This document shows, in pieces, positions 17,517-27,949 of a stretch of 28,136 nucleotides of DNA. The stretch's first letter is position 1, and each line of letters starts with the position of its first letter. Under the pieces are notes generated by a model. The model saw only the letters and a program-made list of their open reading frames with translations, was not told the DNA's origin and did not search any database. Origin of the DNA: Chara braunii (taxonomy: Eukaryota > Streptophyta > Charophyceae > Charales > Characeae); assembly GCA_003427395.1 (NCBI GenBank), contig BFEA01000607.1:254504-282639 (forward strand). Direction: 5' to 3'. Position numbers and translations under genes: made by a program.

Positions 17517-17990
17517 CCAAGTTTCCTCTATGATCTTTAAGGCTCTCCATGGAGAACATGCCTTGGTCCAGGATGATCTGGAATCTTGGCATCTTTGGGC
17601 AGGACAAAGGGTTTATTCTTCTTATGGGAATGACTTGCAAACCCCTTGATCATTCATACCCTGTGTAGAACGCTCGCCTTCAAACTCAGATTCTAGGCTG
17701 GGAAAACCTAGGTTTGAGTCCTCGCACCAAGCGTCTCGCACCAAGTTTCCTCTATGATCTTTAGGGCTTTCCATGGAGAAGATGCCTTGGTCCAGGATGA
17801 TCCGGAATCTTGGCATCTTTGGGCAGGACAAAGGGTTTATTCTTCTTATATGGGAATGACTTGCAAACCCCTTATTAGTGATGGCAAACCTTTTGATTCT
17901 TGATCATTAATACCCTGTGTAGAACGCTCACCTTCAAACTCAGATTCTAGGCTGGGAAAACCTAGGTTTGAGTCCTCTCACCAAGCGTCT
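17517..17990. repeat. Tandem duplication (224 and 250 bp) carrying a tRNA-like sequence
   Basis: Unit 1 (17517-17740) and unit 2 (17741-17990) are nearly identical. Each starts CCAAGTTTCCTCTATGATC, passes TTGGCATCTTTGGGCAGGAC, and ends with GTGTAGAACGCTC-CCTTC then CCTAGGTTTGAGTCC. The last part has a box B-like GGTTTGAGTCC (17711-17721 and its copy at 17965-17975) preceded by a D-arm-like TAGAACGCTCGCC. It resembles a tRNA-derived SINE head on the plus strand. Unit 2 has about 26 extra bases near 17873-17900 made from a local repeat of GCAAACC. On the minus strand the first half of each unit also encodes a bit of Gag (ALKIIEETW), so a Gag segment was duplicated with the inserted repeat. Confidence 0.85.
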
Positions 17991-18165
17991 CCACCTCGCT
18001 CTACCAAGCTGTATCTTGAAAGACGCTGGCTGCCAACATATCGTCTTGGGAATGGGTGCTTAATTTAACCCGTAGTAGCATGGGGTGAGTTTCAATCTAA
18101 TGCTTCAAGTGAGTCGACAATGAGGACTTCCCAATCTTCTTACTTCGTGAGACCAAGCTGGCGAG
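17991..18165. other. Short stretch between tandem duplication and Gag
   Basis: No motif is recognised in this stretch. It is probably decayed Gag sequence of the minus-strand chromovirus, judged by position only. Confidence 0.3.
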
Positions 18166-19000
18166 TTAGTCTTTCAGAGGCTTAACCTGCACTGCATCTA
18201 ACTTAGACATCGTACTTATCCCTAAACCAGGGGCTGCAAAAAGTGCAGCGGCTTTCTGTGAGAACGCTTGAATGCTGGCTGCCCAAGTGGATAGACTTAA
18301 TTTCTGGATCTGCTTGCGGGCCTCTTGGGCAGCAAACACATCCTCCCACTGGGCTCTCATAATTTCCATGATGGTGTCGCAAGGGGTATCTTGAAGCCAA
18401 TCAGCATGCCTTTCCTTGTTGTACCCATCCTTTGCAGCCTTATACTGCAACCATGTATTAATATGGGGTTCCACTAAACTGGAAAGCAGCAGGGACTGAT
18501 CCTCTGTTAATGTCTGGGTGAACTTGAAATCCCGCCTCACCTCTCCTAGCCAAGCAACAATTTATTGCTTGCCATTGAACTTGTCTGGGATGGGCACCAC
18601 CGTCTTATCATATTGCATTTGACGGATGGGTACAATAGCATTAGACTGGGGGGAACAGGTGGAGGAACAATGGGTGCTGCAGCATGACGAGTTGGAGGAG
18701 ACTGGTGGTGGAACATTGGACGGGTTTGAAAGGTCAGCAATTTGCTGCTTTCTCTTCGCATCCTTACGTTTCAGGTCCGCTACATCAATTTGTAGTCCAT
18801 CGATGGGTTTGTAGGCCTAAGTCAACAATGCAGCCAATGCCCGCCGTCTTGTGTTTGGGCCTGCCTCAAGCTCAGCCTCCATCGTCTGGCCCAATCTTGC
18901 AATCTCTTCCCAATAGGTCTTCAAGTTCGCTGCTCTTCTTGTTTTTCTCTCTTCTTTGGATACAATTTGTCAGCAGCTGCTAGATCTCACAGCATTTGAT
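18166..19000 (-). pseudogene. Chromovirus Gag
   Basis: The minus frame 18540-18166 is an uninterrupted 124 codons with the retrotransposon Gag pattern: WLGEVRRDFKFTQTL, LLLSSLVEPHINTWLQYKA and an acidic helical C-terminal part with IMEIMRAQWEDVF. In frame upstream is MQYDKTVVPIPDKFNGKQ, then a stop (TAA near 18562), then IVAWLGEV. This matches Gag N-terminal segments of the type PxPxKFDGK-WLxxV. Still further up, in broken frames, is a Ser/Pro-rich linker and, near 18800, a helical stretch (DGLQIDVADLKRKDAKRKQQI) that could be a coiled coil. Gag forms the particle that houses reverse transcription. The stop after GKQ and upstream frame changes mark it as a pseudogene. Its start is not identifiable. 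Confidence 0.72.
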
Positions 19001-19699
19001 TGATGTACTCTTGTAGGGGATCAATAGGCTGATTTCCTGTTTCACTTGGGGTAGCCGAGTGCCTATGTGCATCCACAAGGCTCCCTTCTCCTCCTTTCTG
19101 CTCATGTTGTTTATCTCTGCCCCCTTACTCTCACCCTCACTTCCCCATGATTTTGTCTAGGAACGCGTGCGGTCAACAATGCTCTTTCGTTTCTTCTTTC
19201 CCGTAAAAGAATAGATAAAAAGTAAAATAAAGGGCAATGGCTCCTGGGCCACACCCAGCATTTTTAACAGTCAACTTCAGCAGTTCTCGAAATTCATTTA
19301 AAAAGAGATATAAAGATGGCAATACAACATTTTCAAAATGACTGGCCGGGAAATTCTGCCGGGGGGGGCCTGGGTGAAGTGAAGTGGCCAGGGGCGGAGG
19401 GGGCAGAAGAGCCTTTCAAAAAGGATTTTCTCCTCATTCCGAGATTGGTTCAAACTTCAGCCAGGCGCGTCGCTCAGATCTCTTGAAATTATCACAGATC
19501 CATTTCCTCCTTCCAGACTAGCTTTGGTGGATTTGCAATGGTTTGGATTAGAGGGAGAGTAAAATAGTTAGAACCTTTGGTTGTTCTTTGGATGTGCAAA
19601 AGAAAGCTTGGGTGCTGGGTTTGAAATGCTAATCTGGCGGTCCTCAATTAGACTGAAGAGGTGCCCAGGTCTTAATTTCCTTTTTTTTTTAAGAACATC
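19001..19699. other. Unassigned stretch where the 5' LTR would be expected
   Basis: About 700 bp without recognised coding sequence. The 5' LTR and primer-binding site of the minus-strand chromovirus should lie here or just above, but I see no match to LTR1, LTR2 or LTR3 (no CGGGTCATTACA edge, no GGGGCCTTCT-GATGCAG block). The 5' LTR seems deleted or replaced. Confidence 0.4.
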
Positions 19700-19900
19700 A
19701 TGAGGGACGTTGGTCCTGGTTCCCAGCATGTGCTATTTTACCTTTGTTCAGGGGACGCTGGACCCGGTTTCCAGCAGGTGCAGCTCCCCACCAATAGAAT
19801 GGAGTCCCCTGTATGACAGGTAGAGTGCATGCTCTTATCATCACTCCTATCTGTTGTTGCGGGTGTTAAAAAAAAAAAGAAAAAAAAAGGGGAAAAAAGC
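19700..19900 (+). repeat. Dispersed A-tailed repeat, copy 2
   Basis: It contains GGGACGTTGGTCCTGGTTCCCAG (19704-19726) and GGGGACGCTGGACCCGGTTTCC (19751-19772), then CTCCCCACCAATAGAATGGAG, and ends with an A-rich tail (19868-19896). The second motif and the CACCAATAGA block match 6491-6545. The doubled motif matches the minus-strand copy at 26097-25990. Confidence 0.6.
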
Positions 19901-20499
19901 TGCCACTAAATCTGCATTCACTCCACTTCAAAAAAACGGCTACTGTTACTCAAACAATGACATCAGTGCCACTTTGTCTTTTCTTGCCTATTTCAAACTA
20001 AAAACGTGTCTCAGGAGCAGTTTCCACTGAAAGAGTTTAGGGAGGTAGAACATTCCTAGCCGGAGCAGCAGTTAATTCTGACTTGAGAGAGGACGCATAC
20101 TCTCCAACAGCTCGCCGTTATAGAATTGAAAAGGTTCCAATATACCGTTGGATCATATCAGGGAACAATATACTGAAGCAGCAGATTGAGTCAGTAGGTA
20201 GGGATTCTAGGGAACTGCAGAAAGCCAGGCCGAGCAGTTCAGGTCAGCTAACAAAAGGTGACCTTGAATTCCCCTCCAAGATGTCAACTGATTGGTCCCA
20301 TGACTAGTTTTTAACCCACTGTGTGCTTGAGTGAGTATCACCGGTTTTGGAAGAACACCAGTTCCCCCCTACCGGATCACTTCCCACACGTGGGTATATA
20401 TCCTAGCCTATCTGAGACCTACCCAACCTAGACACACCTAATAACCACCCAAACAGCAGCTAAGTCTACACCAAGGTTCACCTCTCATACCAAATCCCC
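19901..20499. other. Unassigned stretch before LINE-B
   Basis: An open frame at 20083-20307 has no recognised domain. The 5' half of the LINE-B endonuclease could lie hidden in the last 100-150 bp in decayed form, but no motif is clear before 20502. Confidence 0.35.
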
Positions 20500-22700
20500 A
20501 ACCTGTGATCATAGCAGGGGATTGGAAAACGACTCTTGATTCCAACCTCGATTGTATCTCACGGTCCCTGCTGATGGGTCCCACACGAGCAGGTACCCAC
20601 ACAAGGAACATCATGACGGAGTTCGAACTTGTCGGTCCCTTCAGAACTCTCCATCCAGATGTGAAAGCCTTCTCTAGTTAAAAGAAACCAGGCCAACAGT
20701 ACATCTCTCTCGAATCAACTTTTTCCTAATTTCTTAATATCTTCAAGGAGCAGTCAAAGAAGCCAAAATTTGGCCTTCAGCGGCTTTCAAGATGTTGGGC
20801 CACAAACCCATCCACCTGCTCCTCAACTTCAACTCCCCGGTGGAAAAGGGACAAGGCTTCTACAGACTGAACAACTCCCTCCTCTTTACAGACCGCCTAA
20901 CAGAAGCGGTTAAGTCGAAATGGCTTTTCATGAGGCAGGACGAGGCTAGGCAAAGGGAGAAACACCAATGGTTCATCAATAGCTACGCGGATCTGACTCA
21001 GACAGACTCAGCCAAGTCCAAAAGTATAGTAGGCGAGCGAAGGATTAGAAAAGAGGAGCTCCAAGTCACTATAACAATTGCCGAGGCTAATCTCATAACA
21101 GATCCTACTAACGATTTCTACTACGAATTGCTCAGCTCATCTAAAGAGGAACTCAGCGAATGGAGAAGGTGGGAATTGAAAGGCCGGGAACTGCGAGCCA
21201 GGATGATAGATTACTCATTGAATGAATCCATGAGTTCTTTTTCTCCAAATTCAAAGCCAATGCCATAAATAACATGGTTGAAACTTGAAAGACTGAAGGA
21301 CCCATCGAACCAAGAAACGGTCAATTCAGCCGATACAGACCTGGTGAGAATAGCCAGGTCCTTCTACGCAGACCTCTACGAGTCCAAAACATCCTCTTCA
21401 ACCCCCTCAGAAAACTTGGCAGCACGCCAATGCATGTCCGACCTCGACAGGACGATCATTCTGGAACAAAGGCTTAGACAGACCAATCACCATGGGGGAG
21501 CTTGAAGTAGCCCTTAGTCAAATAGGGAATGAGAAGGCAGCAGGACGACCTATCCAAAGAGTTTTGGGTCCACTTCTGGCCAACACTAGGCGAAGACTTC
21601 CTCAACTTTTTCAATGATAGCAGGGCCAAGGGAGGCCTTGGCCAATTCCTAAGCACACACGTGGTTTCGCTACCCCATATGAAAGGGGACAGAGAGGGCT
21701 TAAAAAACTACAGGCCTATCTCCTCACGACCCCATACAAAATCCTCCCAAAAGTGTTCACAAACAGGATCATAAATCTTACGAATAAATGTTTTCACATT
21801 CTAGGGCGGTATATACTTGACAATGTGATGAGCCTGAATGAGGAAGCAAAAAAGATCACAGAAAAGGGCATGAAGGTTGCAATTCTATTCTTCGATTTCG
21901 AGAAAGCCTATGATTAGGTCAACTGGGACTTTCTGCACGACAACATGTAAAGGATGGGAGTGGGCCCCAATTTCGAAGAATGGGTCAGAATCCTATGTGG
22001 CGATGCTACCCGAAGAGTCCAGGTCAACAGAATCTTGTTAAACACATACATGATCTCGAGGTCTGCCAGCCAAGGGGACCTTCTAGCCCCCCCATATTCG
22101 AGGCCATAGCATCATTCCTTTGCAAAGACCCTTCTATAGTCCGCCTCACAGAACAAATTATAACCCATTGCACGACTTCACCCTCCCTATCGCACTAATG
22201 TTCACAGACGATCTCACTGTTCTTATCCGCGCCAACAACTCCTTTCAAGCCCTCATCAGAGCCATGGAAGCCTACAGCTGCTCGCACTGGGTTAAGACTG
22301 GAGGTTGGTGGCTAGCAGATGACACCCCCTCTCAACCCCCTGATCTTCCCACCCCCTTGTCATGGTCCACAGGGGAACGAGCACTCTGGTACTCTAAGGC
22401 GGCACATAGCCAGGGATGGGACAAAATTTAATCGGCAAGGCAATAGCTCGCCTGGGCCCGTGCATGAAAGCTTAGGCATCTCTGATCGGCAGAGGTCTAA
22501 TCATAAACACAACAATTTTCTCCACTCTGTGGTATATGGCATCCATCTGCTTCCTCCCCGATGATGACCTCAAGGCCAGAGTTAGGTGCTTCTTATGGAC
22601 TGGAGACCCAAACAGAACCACATGGATCAACGAGGTGGCCTGGCAACATGTCACCAGGAAACCACAAGGAGGAGGACTGTGCAAGGAAGATGAGCATTAG
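20500..22700 (+). pseudogene. LINE-B piece 1: endonuclease C-terminal part and reverse transcriptase
   Basis: It opens with PVIIAGDWKTTLDSNLD (20502 on), the AP-endonuclease GDxN-type block with Asn changed to Lys after Trp. It then has GPTRAGTHTRNIMTEFELV and the final block MLGHKPIHLLLNF (20792), where the catalytic S-D-H has become L-G-H. After the linker (FYRLNNSLLFTDRLTEAVKSKW) come the RT blocks PITMGELEVALSQIGNEKAAG, EFWVHFWPTLGEDFLNFF, VVSLPHMKGDREGLKNYRPIS, then VAILFFDFEKAYD followed by a TAG (21915). SRSASQGDLLAP and FTDDLTVLI (22201) follow, and CFLWTGDPNRTTW with GGGLCKED ends the piece. Motif A Asp and motif C DD survive, but stops and frameshifts are frequent. This is the longest LINE copy here. 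Confidence 0.9.
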
Positions 22701-23788
22701 CGAACTTCAGCAATCAAACAGCATCATACATATGAGCCCAGATAGTCTTGACCTCGAACCACAGCAGACTTGCATCATGAGATACACCAAATAAGAACAC
22801 ACCAAGAGTTCAAAATTGACAATGCTGAAGTAGTCCCATCATCATCAACTACGAACCAGAGTTGATATCCTATTGGCACTCGGCGCCCAGACTACAGGTA
22901 GCAGATCCTATCTAGCCTATACTACGAAGCAGAATGATGACATCAACAGCGTTCCCGAAGTACGAGCATATGGCGACCAATGTCGCACGCTTCAGCACCA
23001 GGTATGTCTCTCGTAACACTCACAACCCCNATCCNCACCGCACAGATGCCACTAGCACCCCAAGGACCACCCTGCGCTTCACCTAGCATACAGCAGCGCA
23101 GCTTGGCTATGGCTGCATGCTCCCTCCTACTCGCCCGTGAGAGCGTGAGTGCCAGCCAGCCAGCGGATTGCGCAGCAGCGCTCACGCAGCATGCAGCCAG
23201 CACCCGAATGCCGAATGAGGAGGCAGGCCCTTCCCTATATCGAAGTGGCCTGCCTGCGTCCAGTCCAGCAAGCTTCCGGTAGGCCCCGGTAGGCACAAGC
23301 CCAGTCACGAAGAGAGCAGGCCTTGGGCCTGAAGTGGTTGCATGCGCCCAACTGCTTTCGGCCTGTGTTTGGCCCGGTACCCGTATCCAGCCCAGGGCCT
23401 GCTTCACATTCATTTACACAGGCGGCCCAGGGCCTGGATTCATTCAACCAACTGGCGCAACNCAACTNNCTGAATTTCCCCGATGCGGGGTACCCTGAAG
23501 AATGAGGCCCGACTAGTCGTGCCTGCCTTCACTTAGGGTGGCCGACCTTGTTGCAGATAGGGCCCCGTAGGGGCTAAGCGGGCGTAGCCTCGCAACTGGG
23601 CATAAAAGGCCCCAAACATGAAGCAATCGCTCTTCAGATGAAATGGATAATTAAAATTTTATTTTTTGATTTTTTTCTATGATTTTTAATATTATGCACT
23701 GGGATCGCCCTGGACCCTGCCTGGACCCTGCCTGGCCAGGGTACCCGGGCGACCTTCCCCCAGCCGGGTTGCCTGGGGACCAGCACAG
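22701..23788. mobile_element. Insertion within LINE-B, partly LTR-like
   Basis: This 1.1-kb block separates the RT end of LINE-B from its C-terminal half. CAGCACCAGGTATGTCTCTCG near 22996 resembles the CCAGGT(A/G)NGT landmark of the other LTR-like blocks, and GACAATGCTGAAGTAGTCCC near 22829 loosely resembles their GTCTGAAG block. It could therefore be a diverged relative, but no TGTAATGACC edge is seen. It contains ambiguous bases (23030, 23036, 23462, 23468-23469), a GC-rich central part, an AT-rich tract at 23640-23695, and a doubled TGGACCCTGCC at 23711-23731. Confidence 0.35.
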
Positions 23789-24028
23789 GTATTTTCTACA
23801 TTCAACAATCATTTGGTAGATTATCCAAGTCCTAGGAATCTCAGCTATTGGTGGGGTTTTGGATCTCTTTCTGGTATTTGTTTGGTACTCCAGATAATTA
23901 CAGACATTTTTTTAGCCATGCATTCTACACCTCATGTAGATTTAGTGTTCTACAGTGTAGAACATATTATGAGAGATGTTCAAGGATGCTGGCGACTTCT
24001 ATATATGCACGCCAATGGAGCAAGTATG
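23789..24028 (+). pseudogene. cob: Nuclear copy of mitochondrial cytochrome b (cob fragment, NUMT)
   Basis: Eighty codons without a stop translate to the N-terminal part of cytochrome b: [54 protein letters not shown] and IMRDVQGCW, ending MHANGASM. Cytochrome b is the haem-carrying core subunit of respiratory complex III and is normally encoded in mitochondrial DNA. Here similarity starts and stops abruptly (at about 23789 and 24028), with no start codon and no remainder of the gene. It is flanked on the left by inserted GC-rich DNA and on the right directly by LINE-B sequence. Changes at otherwise strongly conserved positions (for example Asp for Gly in TGVF, Ser for Tyr in MHYTPH, Cys and Arg in the GGWLLRY block) suggest drift after transfer. 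FSTxNNHL-DYPTP is the plant-type form of the sequence. Confidence 0.9.
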
Positions 24029-25756
24029 TGGGCGACCGTTAGGTTACCTGAAGTTAATTACAAAGGCTCTAACAAGAAGAAAGAGCCGACTGATGTCGAA
24101 CAAACACGACACTCCGCAGAACAAAGAGGAAGTACGCAGACCACCCCTGTTCTGCAATCCCTGGGTCACACAGATGGAGACGGCACACCATGGTCTCTCC
24201 GTGCCAAGGACTGGAGGTAGCTCACCTGGGTAGGAAAAGGAGTTTGGCATGTCAAATATCTATGGTCGGAGGAACGAGGGGATTGGTTGACAGAACAAGA
24301 GCTACGCACCCCCTGCCACTCTCTTGAAACCAACCTAACCCTGGTACGACAGAGCATTCCACAACAATGATGAATCTTCCTAAGAGAGAAATTCTCGTGG
24401 AAACCAGGTGAATGGGGCCTACTCATCTCCCAGACCCCACCTCTGAGAGCATACTGGTTTGTCACTGGCCTCAACTGCTCCGACTACCAGTCCAAGTTCG
24501 TATCATACCCCATCTCAAAGCGGAGCCTTCAGGAACTGGAAATTCAAAACACGAACCCGCAGCTCGAGCTCCTGGAGACCTTACTCAGGAAGGTGAGGGT
24601 ATCACAGATCAAACCATGGATAATCTTCCAGCCAGGACTGGACATAGAACAATTGGAATTTGACCCCAAGGAATGGTTATGGAAGTAGGGCGAATGGGGA
24701 AAACAAGAACGATATTCGAATACGATGTAAAATTCGGTTACGACCTCGGTTTGCGGACGACAGAGCCAAAGCCCGGGCTTATTGAGAAACGGAGAAATAT
24801 TCTGAGCCTAGACTCCACAACCTTCTTCACCATCCCCTGGACTGAATACCTCCTTATCAGACCCATGCAAATCCGCAGCATGCAATTGCTCATAGCACTT
24901 GCAGCACTACCCGCCAATCAGTGGCTCCAAAAAAGGAGGAAACACTCAGACCCAAATAGCTCAGGACTCTGTGTTCTGTGCAACAACAGCACACCGGAAG
25001 ATATCCCTCACTGCCTTCTCTTCTGCCCTGAAGCGGCCTGGATCTAGAACAAGGTCCTGGACCTATGGTCTACCTTCTTTTCCTCACCACCCCCCAACAC
25101 CTCCCCTCTAACTACCCCACTTCTCTCTAACATCCTCCGGAGTCTCAAAGGCAGCAAGGAAGTCTGGTTCAGACTACTCAGGAAGGTGGCACTTCGGGTC
25201 ATATGGAAGCGCAGATGCACACAGACAATTGAGGGAGCAGAGTTGGCAAGGGAGGAAATGTGGTCTCTACTGCTAAGGATGGTGGAAACTGAAATCCGAA
25301 GCAGATGACAAAGGATCACCTCATAATCAAAGCACAGGCCACAGAAGTACACAATCGAAAAACGAGCATTCCTGAGGGATTGGCTGTTGCGAGGCAAGAT
25401 TGCGAGAATAATGGACAACAGGCTGATATGGAAGAAGTGGCACCAGCCAGAACAGCAAGGCAGCGAATTACCAGGCAGATCCTGAAGGATTACAGCAGGC
25501 AAAACATGAAGTCTAGAAATCAACCAATGCAGGGTCGAAGCTGATCTTCCCTGGGGCGGAGCCTGAGAGGATTTCTTGGGAAGGGCAAGGTGAGTCCTTA
25601 CTCGGGAGCAATCAATGCTGATCAGATACCCTTCGGCCATACGGAAGGAGGCGTGAGTGGGTATTCTATGTATTTCTATCTTGACTTGCCGGGGGAATAG
25701 GAACCAAAGTGACGCTCCCCAGAATGGACAAGGAGTCAGGTCCATAAGGACCTATT
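24029..25756 (+). pseudogene. LINE-B piece 2: ORF2 C-terminal half and 3' UTR
   Basis: LINE similarity resumes right after the cob fragment: [33 protein letters not shown], then WVGKGVWHVKYLWSEE, LEFDPKEWLWK and a stop. Next come MQIRSMQLLIALAALPANQW and the zf-RVT finger CVLCNNSTPEDIPHCLLFC (near 24970-25030; C-x2-C-x9-H-x4-C). VALRVIWKRRCTQTIEGAEL and RDWLLRGKIARIMDNRLIW follow, the last corresponding to RNWLISGKVAELRDDGICW in LINE-A. From about 25560 the sequence is 3' UTR shared with the minus-strand tail at 9958-10135. AGGTCC-ATAA-GGACCT (25738-25753) forms a perfect 6-bp hairpin next to the tail. Many stops and frameshifts. Confidence 0.9.
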
Positions 25757-25782
25757 TAAAAAAATAAAAAATAAAAAAAAGG
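25757..25782 (+). repeat. Poly(A)-type tail of LINE-B
   Basis: An A-rich run (AAAAAAATAAAAAATAAAAAAAA type) marks the 3' end of LINE-B, directly behind the hairpin at 25738-25753. Confidence 0.85.
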
Positions 25783-25989
25783 AGCATGACATACAGGGTT
25801 TGTACGGAGGTGAGGTGGCTCTCTGTATCGTTCCAATTTTAACCGATGTCCTGTAGGACTTGTCTGACTTTTTTGGTGACCCTTTTGAGGCGTTTCTCAT
25901 ACTTAAGACCAAATTATTGCGTCCCTGTCGGCGACTTCTCAATGTGTTTGGAATTGAAGAAATTTTTGCATCTCCGTGGTTTCCATTCC
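25783..25989. other. Flank between LINE-B tail and next repeat
   Basis: About 200 bp with no recognised feature. It may be body sequence of the minus-strand repeat that follows, or the original target DNA. Confidence 0.35.
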
Positions 25990-26097
25990 TTTTTTTTTCC
26001 TTTTTTTTTGGCTGGAAAACGGGTTCGGCATCCCTTGAATACATTGTTTCTTCTCCTTTCGAGGACAAAACTGGGAACCGGGCCCAGCGTCCCTTAT
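25990..26097 (-). repeat. Dispersed A-tailed repeat, copy 3 (minus strand)
   Basis: On the minus strand it reads AAGGGACGCTGGGCCCGGTT (26096-26077) followed by CCCAG, then about 50 bp later AAGGGATGCCGAACCCGTTT with TCCAG, and ends in A runs (T at 25990-26009 on plus). The doubled motif has the same layout as 19704-19774. Confidence 0.6.
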
Positions 26098-26229
26098 GAA
26101 TTCTTATGCATCCTCGGGGTACCGGGGCCATTACCCGGCTTTGGCTAAGATGATTTACGAATTCAAAGAGAAGGAAACTGGAATAGAGCTTGCTGAACTG
26201 ACAACCAACTAATTTAACAGCACATCCCA

Positions 26230-27560
26230 CCCTTGGCTATCACCTTTATGCCCTCGTAACACACTTCTCGAGTCTCAAGTCCTCCTTCCTGCTAGAGATA
26301 CAGGACAGCACAACCCGCCCCAGCTCCGGCTCTTGGCGTATTTAACGGAATAGAGTGCCTTCCTCCCTCGGCAACTCCCTCAGCCTCAAGTCCCCTCATG
26401 TCACAGGGTTATACTCCGACACCGGCCAACCGTCGAAGTTGTTGGTTGCCTTCCCCTGAGTCGGCAACTTCCCAGACCTCGTACCCCCGCTCATTCGGGT
26501 TACAAGGTGGAGTAACCACGCCCCAGCACCGGTCTGCATCATCCCAAACAATCTCCTTCAAAGACCTACTCAGCAATAGCCAAAAATGGTTTACCTGCTG
26601 AGAGCCTACCAATCCCTCCCCCAGTTCTGGTTCCATCGTTCCCAACAAGCCGATTCCGTATTTTTTCAAAAACCAGCTCTATCCCGAATCCCGTATACAA
26701 CCGTATTCACCACTCAAAACAAAACCTTAAGGAAAGTTTTTAAAGACTGTACGAAAAACCATAACCAGGAACCATCCTCCCTCTTCCCTCCAACCCCCTA
26801 CTCTTCTTCATACCCCGACGAGTCGACCTCCTCCACCACATAGTTCGCGGGATGAGAACAGCAGCGGCAACCACACAATAGACACCTTCCTCAACTCTTC
26901 CTCCTCTCATGACGAGCCGACCTCCTCCACCCGTAGTTCACAAGAGGAGGAATAGCAGAAGTCAGGTGAACCCACCAATCCTCTGCCCTCACCCAATAAG
27001 CGCAGCACCAATCCCACGGACCTCTTACCTCTCTCCGATAAGACTAATAACAGCCAAGCCACCATCTCAGCTGTGGCTATGCCCTAAAACAATCCCACTA
27101 GCTAGCCCTCCTCACCAGCAGGACGCAATTTCACCAACCATAAACTATCCTCCCCAACCCAGGTAACACATATCCTCAAAACACCTAGCCCGCAAACAGT
27201 AACAAAAGAGGTGGGTACAATCTCCTAAACCCACCCAATCGAAAATTCCACAAGACACAGAATTCAAATTCAGAAAATTTCTGTTTACCTACCCAAAGTA
27301 AGATTAGACAATCAGGATCCAACCAGAATCTCAATTTAGGATATGAATCATAATATCGAATTTCAACTCCATAAGGCTCACACTCCAAAACATCATCCTC
27401 CAGCCACACCCTCGAATACACTCTCTCGTCAACACCCCCCTCTGTTCTTCCCTGTCCCGGCTATAGGGAGCCACCATCTCCCATCAGCCTCAGTTCGGAA
27501 CAGTCCCCCTTCGGACACCCCATGCTCTCTCAATGAAATACAATCCCCCCTAGAGTAACT
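26230..27560 (+). other. Pyrimidine-rich stretch with broken Pro/Ser-rich frames
   Basis: The plus strand is C/T rich with purine-poor codons. Frames at 26398-26601, 26586-26843 and 27343-27558 give Pro/Ser/Thr-rich products with stops between them. ISFKDLLSNSQ followed by PNKPIPYFFKNQLY near 26560-26690 has the look of a LINE ORF1 beginning, which is Pro/Ser rich and lies upstream of ORF2 in such elements. However, I recognise no RNA-binding or zinc-knuckle motif, and the match is weak. A 94-bp-spaced direct repeat (GACGAG-CGACCTCCTCCACC at 26817 and 26911) lies within. Confidence 0.25.
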
Positions 27561-27949
27561 CATGGTAGAGCAGAAGTTCCCCCCCCACCCTGTTCCACGG
27601 CCAAGTGGCACAGCCCACCAATCCCTCCTCTTGCTGACAGCGAATGCAATCAGCACTACCCCTTGTTCTCTTCCCCAACCTCTGTGGTTGATCCGACCCA
27701 AAGACCAGCCCAGCCCTAGAAGAGAACACCCCCGCAAAAACACCCTCCCCCACGAGAATACTACTCTGCCCACCTTGTACTATCCTCTTTGGAGGAAGGC
27801 CAATCCTGAGAGCGTAAACCCGAACACCCCTCCCTACCCCAACCCTTCATATCACCCACCCTGTACCTCCTATTGGAGCGCAACCCTTTAGGCAATCTAT
27901 CATGAGATCAATCGTGAAAAGTATTTTAAGTACAAAGAGCATACTTGCG
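27561..27949. other. Unassigned C-rich stretch
   Basis: It continues the pyrimidine-rich composition with CCCC runs. No recognised motif is present. The open frames in it are composition effects. Confidence 0.35.

Noticed and set aside
22943-23413. 156-codon minus-strand open frame in the LINE-B insertion
   Set aside because: It crosses ambiguous bases, lies in GC-rich DNA with few stops, and has no recognised domain.
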